Part shown: positions 38,248 through 48,400 of the stretch, one piece after another | Layout: each line of letters begins with the position of its first letter | Position numbering within the stretch: position 1 is the first letter of the stretch | DNA from: an uncultured Clostridia bacterium | GTDB lineage: Bacteria > Bacillota > Clostridia > UBA1381 | NCBI GenBank assembly: GCA_947624165.1 | Contig: CANQJC010000004.1 | Coordinates: 29,704-93,703, forward strand | Length of the DNA: 64,000 bases | Reading direction: 5' to 3' | Made by a program: the position numbers and the translations under genes | The notes under the pieces: generated by a model | Told to the model about the DNA's origin: nothing | What the model saw: the letters and a program-made list of their open reading frames with translations, nothing else | Databases searched by the model: none

Positions 38248-40260
38248 CTATTCTATTGTCGCGGAAAGAATATCATTTTCATCCATACTCCATGTGATCT
38301 GCTTAGGAGTGAAAGTCCCGTCAGAATCAATAAGTCCGTATTTTCTGTAAAGGTCTGTTACCTTCGCAAAATAATCGCGTTCCTTGGCAATAGTCAACTC
38401 CTTAATTGTTTTTTCATTAAACGTTATAGTATATGAAGTCATAGACTCGGGGATTCGTTCTTTTATTTTTGCCGGAATACGCAGTATTCTTGCCCTGATA
38501 TCATTTTCCGATATGGTTTTTATCACTTGAATCGCAGCATTGTCTGTGACAGCTTCAATAGTTGTTTCCTTTAATTCCCATCCTTTTTTATACGCATCTA
38601 TCAACTTCTTTTGTCTTGCTTTTACTGTTTCAGGAGTCCATTCATCATAGTTTAGGACGTCTGTTGCAAGAGCGTATGAAGTTATGCCTGCATCCGTATT
38701 CTTGAAATATTTCTCTTTCTTTGTCTTAAAGTCATAGTTCTGTGCTTTTGAATTATGTCTCTTGGTAAGAGGAATAAGATTTCCGATTTTATTGAGCCAA
38801 TATGCCCTGTCTTCCGGATCGGCCCATGTTTTATCCCAGCTGCTTTCGGGCGAAACGGTCTGAGGGAGAACATGTTCTATGGACAATACATTGGATTTGT
38901 AGCTTGCCGCGCCATCGGAGATAAAAGCATCCAGACGAAGAATAAGATAATTTCGTTTTGCTCCTGTCATTTTATAAATATCAGAATTAAGTCCGGATAT
39001 GAATTCATTTTGTTCAGATGCAGAAAGCTCGATGCTTTCGCCATATACACTATCATCATTTTTATCTTGAAGATCGGAGATAAGTCTTGCATATCTTTCA
39101 ATACGATGATTGATATCAAATGAAGTTATTCTCATATAACTTGCCAATCTTTCAAGTTTCTCAAAAAATGTAAGCAGTATATTGGGCTCTGTTTTATGCT
39201 TGCAATAAAACACCATAGCAGGCGGCAGCCAGTCCGAATTGTCGATTCTATTCAGCCATCTGAGTATGTTATTGACTTTTTCTGCATTCTCGGTTGAAGT
39301 ATAGATAGCCTTTTTTATAATGCTATAAGCATCTGAGTATGGTTCAAGCACATTGTCAATAAAATCAATAGCAGTATCGTTGTTAATATCAGTAAGAACA
39401 TACTTATAAAACTCTTCCTGCAAAGATTTTTTTGCTTTACTTTTCATTTTGATCATTCGGATGTGTCCAAAGAGATCATTAAAATCATCTCTGCCAAGCT
39501 GTGCTTCTGTTTCTTCCCATTTTTCGGTGTAATTGTCTCTGTTATCTTCATTGATCTTTCCTATAACATCAGACTTGATTATGTCAGTAGCAAGCAGATT
39601 CATTCCTCGGCTGTTCATAACGGAGAATATCCTAAAAGCAGACGGCTGAGACGGTGTTGAAACAACCACAAGATAACATCTTTGCACTAAAAATGAACCA
39701 AAGTCAAAAACATCCGCTTCGCCGGCAAAAGTCTCCTCGATTTTCTTTTGCAGGATTTGAGCATTTTTAACGATATTGGCTTTTGCTTCGGTATCCTGTG
39801 CCTCTGGATTCAAAGCAATTAGTTCATCTATTTTAAGCTCTTGAACATAGCTTTTGAAGAAACTGTTATCACGTTCTCTGATTTTTAAGCGTGGTTTCGG
39901 TTTTATCCCCTGGGATTTGATCCCCTTTTCATTGATATAGTTTTTGAATTCATCTTTATCATTGCTGTCGCTTAAACTATGCGCTATTACGGCAAGCAAA
40001 ATAGTGAGAGTAGTCAGTCGCTGCTGACCGTCTATCACGTCGGACTTCGGATAATCATCCTGCTTGATAAGCACGATGCTGCCAAGGAAGTAGTTTTCTT
40101 CCTTATCCTCATTTTTATAGAAATCATACAAATCATCAAATAAAATTCCTGCTTCTTGTGTGGTCCAAGAGTACGGGCGTTGATATGATGGTATGTTATA
40201 GTTAAATTCGGAGCTGAAAATCTTTAAGAGAGGATACTCTCCGCCTTTAATACTGCTCAT
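38248..40260 (-). CDS. DUF262/DUF1524 protein, GmrSD-like (type IV restriction type)
   Basis: This is a predicted nuclease of the GmrSD group, which cuts modified DNA such as glucosylated phage DNA. The 670-residue fused form has the DUF262 N-terminal ParB-like domain with IPSYQRPYSW (23-32) and DGQQRLTTL (77-85), a helical middle, and a DUF1524 HNH-type nuclease near 460-520 with SIEHVLPQ, WLNKIGNLIPL and HNSKAQNYDF. About 120 further residues follow the nuclease and match nothing I know. The gene has its own promoter, is AT-richer than its neighbours, and sits between core operons, all consistent with acquisition. No methylase or other defence genes adjoin it. Confidence 0.85.
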   Translation of the reverse strand: MSSIKGGEYPLLKIFSSEFNYNIPSYQRPYSWTTQEAGILFDDLYDFYKNEDKEENYFLGSIVLIKQDDYPKSDVIDGQQRLTTLTILLAVIAHSLSDSNDKDEFKNYINEKGIKSQGIKPKPRLKIRERDNSFFKSYVQELKIDELIALNPEAQDTEAKANIVKNAQILQKKIEETFAGEADVFDFGSFLVQRCYLVVVSTPSQPSAFRIFSVMNSRGMNLLATDIIKSDVIGKINEDNRDNYTEKWEETEAQLGRDDFNDLFGHIRMIKMKSKAKKSLQEEFYKYVLTDINNDTAIDFIDNVLEPYSDAYSIIKKAIYTSTENAEKVNNILRWLNRIDNSDWLPPAMVFYCKHKTEPNILLTFFEKLERLASYMRITSFDINHRIERYARLISDLQDKNDDSVYGESIELSASEQNEFISGLNSDIYKMTGAKRNYLILRLDAFISDGAASYKSNVLSIEHVLPQTVSPESSWDKTWADPEDRAYWLNKIGNLIPLTKRHNSKAQNYDFKTKKEKYFKNTDAGITSYALATDVLNYDEWTPETVKARQKKLIDAYKKGWELKETTIEAVTDNAAIQVIKTISENDIRARILRIPAKIKERIPESMTSYTITFNEKTIKELTIAKERDYFAKVTDLYRKYGLIDSDGTFTPKQITWSMDENDILSATIE

Positions 40261-40307
40261 ATTATTACACCTCTGCGATTGTGATAAAAGCTATAATTCT
40301 GTATATA

Positions 40308-40336
40308 ATCATACCATATTTTGTCTGTATAGTCAA
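40308..40336 (-). promoter_or_regulatory. Promoter of the DUF262 gene
   Basis: Minus strand: TTGACT (40331-40336), 17-base spacer, TATGAT (40308-40313). Confidence 0.7.
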
Positions 40337-40481
40337 TCGTCAAGTTCTTTTTTCTACAAAATGTTTGATTTTTAGCTTATTTGATAAAAACACCTGCGGC
40401 AGTAAATTATGAAAAGATGCTGACATACAAGGATATGCAGAAAAAAGATCTTTGTGTTGCAGCAGCAAATGGCAAAGAAAT

Positions 40482-40504
40482 AGCGGTTCCCGAAAGAACC
40501 GCTA
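40482..40504 (-). terminator. Terminator of the DUF4143 ATPase gene
   Basis: Stem AGCGGTTC/GAACCGCT (40482-40489 and 40496-40503), followed on the minus strand by a T-rich stretch. Apart from this and a 31-codon open frame (40418-40513, no ribosome site), the spacer 40337-40520 holds nothing I recognise. Confidence 0.65.
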
Positions 40505-40520
40505 TGTTGTAAAATTATTG

Positions 40521-41810
40521 TCAGATTATTGTGTCGTCCAGTAAAAAATCAATAATTCCGATATTCAGCACCCCGTTTTCATCGTACCATTTTTTGCTTA
40601 TATCATGTCGGACGATTATTTTCGGGAATGAGTCGTTTAATAACGTAAACGGCTTGTTTTCCGCATATGACTTTTCCACGTCAGGCATGGCGTAAGCGGA
40701 CTGTATATATACTCGTTTGCCGCCCTTTGATGCTACAAAATCTATTTCTTTCGGAACTCTGACTACATTATTGCTTTTATTCCTTTCTCTAGCTACTACC
40801 ACCCCAACGTCAACCGAAAAACCGCGCAGCTTCAGCTCATTATATACGATATTTTCCATAATATGCGTTAGCTCCTGTTGTCTGAATTCAATCCTCGCAT
40901 TTCTCAATCCCACATCCTCGCAGTAGTATTTATTGGGAAAATCAAAATAGGATTTCCCCTTTACATCATATCGCTTGCTTTGCGAAAACAAAAATGCGTC
41001 TTCGAGATAATCCATGTAAGCCTTAACGGTATTAACCGAAAAATTAAGATGATCCTTGCTTTTCAGAGTATTCGCAATCTTGTTTGGATTAGTAAGAGAA
41101 CCAATGGACGAACATAATAAGTTCAGCACTTTGTCAAGTACATCCTCGCGCTCAACGCCTTTTCTCTCTATAATATCCTTCAAATATACTTCTTTAAACA
41201 GCGAAGTCAGGTAATTCATTTTCGCCGTATCGTCGGGCAGAGAAAGAACAAACGGCAGACCTCCATAAAATGCGTATTCGTCAAATGCTTCATGCTTGTC
41301 TCCGCCCGCAAATGAATAGAACTCCGCAAACGAAAGGGGATGTATCCTAATCTCATCGCTCCGTCCGCGAAATTCGGTCAGAATATCGTTCGAGAGCATT
41401 TTTGAGTTGCTGCCGGTAACATAAACATCAAGATTTTCCGTTTCACGCAATTCATTGAGAGTATCATAAAATGTAATTTTTTTGCCCTGCGGACTGTACG
41501 GATTTTCCACCTCGTCCGATAGCTGTATCTCATCTATGAACAAATAATATTTCGTATTTTTATCGGCGGTTTTTTTTCGTATATGTTCCGCGAGCAAAAT
41601 CGGATTTCTGTACTTTATATCGCGCATTAAATCAAGCGCGACTGTAATTATTTGCCGTTCCTCCACTCCGCTTGACAACAGATAATCCTTAAACAGCGTT
41701 CTTAATAAATACGATTTGCCGCACCGTCTGATGCCTGTAATCACCTTTACTTGTCCGTCCCACATGAAATCTATGAGCCGTTTTAGATATCTGTCGCGTT
41801 TTATTTGCAT
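40521..41810 (-). CDS. Orphan ATPase, AAA_14/DUF4143 family
   Basis: This 429-residue cytoplasmic protein has an N-terminal AAA+ domain (AAA_14) and C-terminal DUF4143 domain. Walker A GIRRCGKS is at 26-33, Walker B YLFIDEIQ near 97, and sensor 1 VYVTGSNSKML near 140; DUF4143 (about 215-400) contains SVNTVKAYMDYLEDAFL and a PD-(D/E)XK-like segment DFVASKGGKRVYIQSAY. The family is abundant in anaerobes as scattered single genes; function is unproven, although mobility or toxin-like roles have been suggested. ATG 41810 has GGAG 8 bases upstream. A perfect 14-base palindrome lies in its leader. Confidence 0.88.
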   Translation of the reverse strand: MQIKRDRYLKRLIDFMWDGQVKVITGIRRCGKSYLLRTLFKDYLLSSGVEERQIITVALDLMRDIKYRNPILLAEHIRKKTADKNTKYYLFIDEIQLSDEVENPYSPQGKKITFYDTLNELRETENLDVYVTGSNSKMLSNDILTEFRGRSDEIRIHPLSFAEFYSFAGGDKHEAFDEYAFYGGLPFVLSLPDDTAKMNYLTSLFKEVYLKDIIERKGVEREDVLDKVLNLLCSSIGSLTNPNKIANTLKSKDHLNFSVNTVKAYMDYLEDAFLFSQSKRYDVKGKSYFDFPNKYYCEDVGLRNARIEFRQQELTHIMENIVYNELKLRGFSVDVGVVVARERNKSNNVVRVPKEIDFVASKGGKRVYIQSAYAMPDVEKSYAENKPFTLLNDSFPKIIVRHDISKKWYDENGVLNIGIIDFLLDDTII

Positions 41811-41834
41811 AAAAATCACTCCACTGAAAACTTT

Positions 41835-41893
41835 AGCCTATATAGGCTGTACTTGTCAAAACATATTATATCATGTTGGTTTTAGAGAGTCAA
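41835..41893 (-). promoter_or_regulatory. Promoter and palindromic operator-like site of the DUF4143 gene
   Basis: Minus strand: TTGACT (41888-41893), 17-base spacer, perfect TATAAT (41865-41870). The perfect palindrome AGCCTATATAGGCT (41835-41848) starts about 10 bases after the expected transcription start, a good place for a repressor to block or for an RNA hairpin to form. Confidence 0.68.
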
Positions 41894-42003
41894 GTGCTTA
41901 TTGAATATTATGTGCCATTATGGGCTGAAATATTCAAAAAGTATATTACTTTCGCTTTTACCCTCTATCAATTGATTTATTTTGAGTTGAATTTGGCAAA
42001 TCA

Positions 42004-42124
42004 AATAGGCTGATCAGCGCGCACAAAACCCCGAAAGCCGCAAAGCTATGGGGCTTTTTGTCATCCTGTATAATTTATTTCTTACTGAACTGCGGTGTGT
42101 GGCTTTAAGACCGTATTTTTACGT
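42004..42124 (-). pseudogene. Degenerate duplicate of the rpsI 3' end and its terminator
   Basis: This stretch aligns along its length with 50932-51058, the last ~16 codons of rpsI plus the trailing terminator, in the same orientation. Minus-strand translation gives KYGLKA, a short deletion, then PQFSKK and a stop, against [16 protein letters not shown] and stop in the intact gene. The hairpin CCCCGAAAGCC...GGGG is also shared (42028-42059). Similarity stops sharply at about 42120 and 51058. It lies at the far end of the block holding the adhesin, sortase and methyltransferase, as expected for an attachment-site duplication. Confidence 0.8.
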
Positions 42125-42302
42125 ATTTCAAAACCGAACACTTTGATATAAACGAGTCTTCGGGTTACCGCTGCTGTGTTTCACCTTTGTTCCTCCCATG
42201 AACCACTATCGGGAGATTGCGGGGGAGGGGGAAAATGATCGAATTACTACAAAATAATGTAAATTTTCAACAAAATTTTGTTAAAAGTATACAAAAAAGC
42301 TA
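42125..42302. other. Non-coding spacer before the adhesin promoter
   Basis: No gene recognised. It contains a G-rich patch (42220-42232, a broken run of G) and AT-rich sequence. A 60-codon frame at 42217-42399 spans the promoter and G-run and is not credible. Confidence 0.5.
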
Positions 42303-42331
42303 TTGTTTTTCATACTGTTTTATGGTACAAT
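42303..42331 (+). promoter_or_regulatory. Promoter of the adhesin gene
   Basis: TTGTTT (42303-42308), 17-base spacer, TACAAT (42326-42331), 82 bases before the start codon. Confidence 0.7.
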
Positions 42332-42351
42332 TGCTACATATTATAAATACA

Positions 42352-42380
42352 AACCCCTCGAAAAAAATCGGGGGGGGGGT
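42352..42380 (+). promoter_or_regulatory. Leader hairpin with G10 homopolymer upstream of the adhesin
   Basis: Within the transcribed leader, ACCCCTCG is followed by A7 and then TC plus ten consecutive G (42370-42379). CCCCTCGA can pair with TCGGGGGG. The G-run is 33 bases upstream of the ATG and can change length by slipped-strand replication, which would alter the hairpin and perhaps translation. A five-codon frame (MLFKE, 42389-42406) lies between it and the gene. Confidence 0.5.
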
Positions 42381-42412
42381 GTTAAATCATGTTATTTAAG
42401 GAGTAGTTAACC

Positions 42413-45400
42413 ATGAAAACACGCAGATTACAACCCCCATTTAAAATTACGGCACGCCGTATCACGGCGGGCTTGATTTGTATGTTCACCATGATTTCAA
42501 TGATGAATATCGTTCTGCCCGTATCGGCGGCGTCGGATATGCCGGAAATGGATTACATTATCCGCGCGTGGCATTCCGACGGTACCTATCGGGAAATGTC
42601 AAGCTATATTTACATGAACGATGAGGGCAACTATGTCACCAACGAAGGCATTAAACCCGACGAGGAGACCGGCATCCTTGAAATAACCCCGGGCGATTTT
42701 GAAGGCTTCGCCGGCGAGGAATTTGTGGGCTTTTCGGTTTCCGCGGGACAGAGCGCGGTAACTATCGATAACGATACCAATACGCTCCAAATAAAATACG
42801 ATCCGAACGTTCACCTCGTAAAGGCGCACGCGTTTTTCAAGAGCTCGGATATATTTGTCGCGGGATCGAGTGACGAAGCTGTTTACGGCGGTACCGACAG
42901 CTTGGAAAAGGACGACCAGGACACCGCCGCAGCGTGGGGCTATCCCGTCGGAACAACGGAAATAACCACCAACGCGGATTTGTCGAAAACGCCGATAACG
43001 GACGAGGACAAAAAATATATAATGAAAAGCGTTGACGAAGCAACGGCGCGCGCAAGAGTAAGCGAGCGTCTCGGCAAAAATGAAATCAAGATAGACGGCG
43101 TTGCGGGAGATTCGGACATTGACTGGGAAACGACCCCGCTTACCGACGCGAAGGTTTACAAGACAACAGAGGGCTTGCACACGGATAAAACGGCTTCCGT
43201 TTTAAATGAGGACGAGCGCACATATCAGCTCGATCTGGAGTCCTGGTTCGTCGGCAACAACAAGGCGGACGTGGGTCTCATTCTCGACGCGTCGGGAAGT
43301 ATGGCGTTCTCATCCGAGGGAGACGCGGACGGCAATAAAACATTTACTAAGATTACACAGTCCGACGGTAAGATGTTTGAAGAACGCACCGGCAAAAGCG
43401 GGGATGCAGCTCTGGAAGAGGTAGAAGTTAAAATAGATAGTGCTTCCGTAAGCGGCAGCGAAATGTCGGAAAGCGGGAAACTCCTCAGTGACAATGAAGT
43501 CAACACTATTCTCAAAGATAAAGCCAACCCCAGCGAAGAGGAGCATGGCACTATAAATCCGAATAAAAATACCGATAACTCGGCTCTCAGCTACACAGGC
43601 TATAACTACTACATATTCGACAAGCGTTCGGGTACAAACGAGTATGTGCCTATAGGCTATTGGGACGGCACGGACGACTCGCTTCATTACACAGGCGTCG
43701 TGGATACGGACGAAGGTATGCCCGGATTTGATAATCTCTTAAGCTATTACGATTTCCAGAAGGACGTGACGCTTGAAGAGGGACATACACGGTCGTGGAC
43801 TGTAAACAGAAGGAGACACGAACACGCGCAGGCGGTCGATTCCGTAGAAGTTAACGGCGGCGAATTTAATTTCGGAATAGCCGAAGATACGGAAACCGAT
43901 ACGCAGGGATTAGAATTCAGTGAAGCCAACGGATTAAACGTGTCCTATAAGAAAGGTAATATCGTTCAAGACAAAGGCTTGATCCTCGGAGGAGAGCTTG
44001 GAGACAATTTTACCGTATCATTTAACATAAGGTCAAGTCAGAAAGAAGGACAGGACGAATCAAGCAAGCTGTCATCCAAAAAAACAGATCAGCTTATATA
44101 TATCGGTCCGCTTGAAAATAACTCCGGCAGCGAGTTTGTTAATGTATGGCGAGCTGCCGACGGCAGTACAGAACGGTTAAAAATCGGACACGGACTATCA
44201 TCATCACTACCGGAACAAGGTAATCTCTATAATGAAAAAAAGTTTAAGAATATTATCCAAAGCAAAGAAACTATAACATATACGCTTGTTTTTACAAAAA
44301 CCGAAGATAATAAAGAACATGTACAGGTATATGAAAACGGAGTTGTTCCGAGCAGTCCCGAGCACGCCACATCAGGCGATGTAGAAAAAACCAAAACATG
44401 GCGGGTCGTGCTTAACGGAATTAAAGACAACTACGACGGACAGGATCTATATGTCGACAACGTATACATATTCAATAAGGCATTGGAGCCAACCGACGTT
44501 GAAACGCTTTACAATACTTATCAGAACAACAGCGATATAACAGAGAAAAACCCGTCGGACGATCAGAAAAAGACGCAGGCGCAGCCGTGGACGATAAAGC
44601 CGTCGTCGACTGTGACGGACAAAGGACTGCCGTATTTCACCGTAGGCGAAAGCAAGTCGGCAACGGCGAGACTTGACGATAATATAGGCGACACATCGGC
44701 GGCGAAAAGGGCGGGCTGGTACTATGTAACGTCAGATTCACAGTGGGAGAATATTACGAAATTAGGCACAGCAAAATACATGCACGCCCTGAGAACGAAC
44801 GTGGGCGATAAAAAACGGTACTATTATAACGGCTATGAGCCGAGCGAGGCGGGACTGCCAAACGAGGAGGGCAAGCTTAACGACGAAATCGAGAAGGAAA
44901 TAAATGAAGGAAAAGAGGACGGCAAATATTATTACTATGAGCCTAAGGAGTATGAGCCGCTGAAGTTTTTCCTTGACGATAAAGGACATCTCTGCTGCTT
45001 TTACAGCACCGGCAACGACAAAATGGAGTCAAACGGCTGGTCGCACGTATACGTGAAAAAGAACGCGACGAGAATAAAATCCGAGGTGCTTCAGCACGCT
45101 CTCGGAATGTTCGCGACAAATCTTGACGAAGCTTCGCCCGACAGCCGCATATCGGCGGTGCGTTTCAGCACGCAGCGTTATACCACAAGCGGCGATGACG
45201 GTACTTTTGACGCAACCAAACACAGCGATGAATACGCGAGGTTTAAGCTTCTCGGCTGGACGGAGGACGCGAATGCCGCCGTTTCGGTACTTAACCGCGA
45301 CCGCGGCAGCGTCGGCGTAGACGGCGTTCTTGCGAACAGTGACGGACTGTACAATTATGTGCTGACGGGCAACACGTCGACCGCCGCGGGATTTAGGACG

Positions 45401-48400
45401 TTTAACGATTGTCTTGCGGAGGACGCGTACCCGAACACGAAAAAGTACCTTATCGTGTTCACGGACGGTAAAGACAGCGAGCTGTCAAAAGCGTTGGAAA
45501 ATGAAGAAAATAATATAGACGACTTACTTGATCCGACCGGCGAAAAAGCACTTGAGGCTGTTAAAGCGGCGCAGCAACTTCGTGAAGATGGTTACACGAT
45601 ACTTTGCGTAATGCTTTCCGGCGGTACGGTAGCGCGCGGCAGCAGCGACTATAAGCAGGCGATCCAATTCCTTGCCGCAATCGCGGGCGAGACTTATGTA
45701 GAGAATAAAATACCCGCGAACTACGATCCGAAGGAATACGATAGCAGCACCCCTCAATACAAAAACATATTCGAGGGACACACCTCCGACGAGGTCACGG
45801 AAGCGTTCTCGGAGGACATCGTTGGCAGAATTGCCGACAACCTCGACCAATATACGGTAAAGGATTATATCGACCCGAGATTTAACCTTGTTGACTCGGA
45901 CGGCAGATTATGGAAGCTCGAAAAGGACGGCAAGGTAACTATAGGCGACGACGAAGATGCGGATTTGTCCGCCGAGGAATACAAGGACATAACGCTGCGC
46001 GGCAGAGACAGTAAAATGGAGGGCTGGGCGGCACAGCTTCACTACGACAAGGATAAGAATATGTATTACCTCGAGTGGGACGCCGCGACGATCCCCGGCT
46101 GCTCGAAGGGCGTAAGCACGCTCGGCGTGTGGAACGCGCAGATCACCGTTAAGGCGAAGGACGACTTCATCGGCGGCAACGCCGTTATCACGAACGGTAA
46201 CGTAGAGCTTGAAAACTATCTGTATCATACGGATGACGCGGAATCGGCAAGCTCCGGCTTTGACGACGCGCAGCGCGTAAAAGAGGGCGACGAAGTTACA
46301 AAATATCCTTCAAAGGGCTTCCCGAGAACGACCGTAAACGTAAAAATCCCCAAGCCCGAAATTACCGAGGGCAGACAGGTTCTTTTCATGGGAGAGAAGC
46401 TTACGAACGAGGGCGTCGCGGAGAAGCTCGGCGAAAGCATAAGGGATAAATGGCTTGAAGATACCGAAAACGCATGGTACTGGAACTATCTGAAACGCTA
46501 CGCGGAATACCAAAATAAATTGGGCAATCCCAAATACACTCCCGCCGATCCTTCAAAAACGCCGTTCGATATGCTGATCGATGAGATCGTGGCAACGGCC
46601 TCCGCAGGCGCGTCGGTTTCGTATGATTACTACTATATCCCCGACATTGACGACGCAAATACCCAGACGGGAGCGGATAAGGGTAAGCATGAAAATGATA
46701 TGCTCGGCACGCTGACATTTAGCTGGAAGGACGTCGCGGGCGAAGGCACGGGATACAGCGCGTATCCCGAAGACGGAATAACAGCGGATACCGATTCGAG
46801 ACATTCGGAACTGACGTTTACATACACGCCGGTCGGCTCCGCTGACAGAGGGGACAACAACGAGGTAGTAACGGACGGCAATTACGGCTGGGACAAAGGC
46901 TTCAAACCCGCCGCCGGTTCCGAACAGAACACCACGGGCGAAATCACAGGCCCGTACACGACAAATATCGTAAGCGGCGAGATAGCGTTTGAAATGATAC
47001 TTCCGTCTGAGGTCGCGGCATATCTGCAAACGTACGCGCCGGGTCAGACCGTCACATACACGGCGAAGCTCGTCAAGAAGGGCGAGACGGACGCGATAGG
47101 AACGTATACCGCCGAGTATAAAGTCCCGTCCGTCCCCGATACGACGCCCGCGGAGGTCAAGATCCCCGTTTCGATAGAGTACAGCTCGGACTTTAACGGA
47201 GCATACGGCTTGTCGCTCGGCGAATATGAGGTCGTGCCGGTAAGCGGCAAGGGCTTCGGTATAAAATTCGGCGATATAACGGAGGGTGCTCTCGCGGACA
47301 GTCAAGCGGGTACCTTCAAAACGTTCAGCAACAATAACACAAAAACCGCCGACGAAATACTTGACCCGCCGACGGAAGCCGTAACGCACACGATAGGCGA
47401 CTTTGCGGCTGATATTACGGGCGGCGCGGTCACTATCGGCGGCAAGCGTGAAGGCGAAGAAGCCACAAAGTATCTCGACAGACGTTACGCCATGGCGGCG
47501 GTCAGCGCGAGCATTGACAAGATGGCTTTGTCGATCAGCAAAACGGTCGTAAACGCACCCGCGTCGGACGCGGATAAAGCGTTCAAGTTCAACATAACGC
47601 TCGGAAACGTCAACGAGACTTACGATTACGAGGGCGATCCGACGACCGTAAACGATGCCGCGCCGACGACGGACAAGAAAATTAAATTCACCGACGGCTT
47701 AGCGACCGTTGAGCTGAAAAATGCCGAGTCGATCACAATTAAGAATATACCGACGGACACGGCGTACACGGTAAGCGAAGCTGACGACGACGATTATACA
47801 AAGACAGTAACGGGCAGCGAGAGCGGTACGATTTCCGACGCTGTTGACAACGCGGTCGCGTATACAAATACGTATAAAACACAAATGCCGCCCAATCCTC
47901 CCGAACCGCCCGAACCGCCGAAAACAGGCTCGCTGACGCTGAGCAAGACGGTCGTAAACGCGCCCGCGTCGGACGCGGATAAGGCGTTCAGGTTCAACAT
48001 AACGCTCGGAAACGTCAACGAGACTTACGATTACGAGGGCGATCCGACGACAGTAAACGATGCCGCGCCGACGACGGATAAGAAAATCAAATTCACCGAC
48101 GGTAAAGCGACCGTTACGCTGAAACATAACGAGACTATCACAATTAAGGATATAGCGGAAAACACGGCGTACACGGTAAGCGAAGCTGACGACGACGATT
48201 ATACCAAGACAGTAACGGGCAGCGAGAGCGATACGATTTCCGACGCTGTTGAAAGCAAGGCCGCGTATACAAATACGTATATAACACAAATGCCGCCCAA
48301 TCCTCCCGAACCGCCCGAACCGCCGAAAACAGGCTCGCTTACCGTCAGCAAGACGGTAACGGGTGACGACGCGCCGGCGAACGCGGAGTTTGACTTTACA

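Noticed and set aside
40418..40513. 31-codon frame between the DUF262 and DUF4143 genes
   Set aside because: No ribosome site or promoter, and it overlaps the terminator hairpin; could be a remnant but nothing recognisable.
42217..42399. 60-codon frame upstream of the adhesin
   Set aside because: It runs through the adhesin promoter and the G10 run, so it is very unlikely to be translated as a gene.
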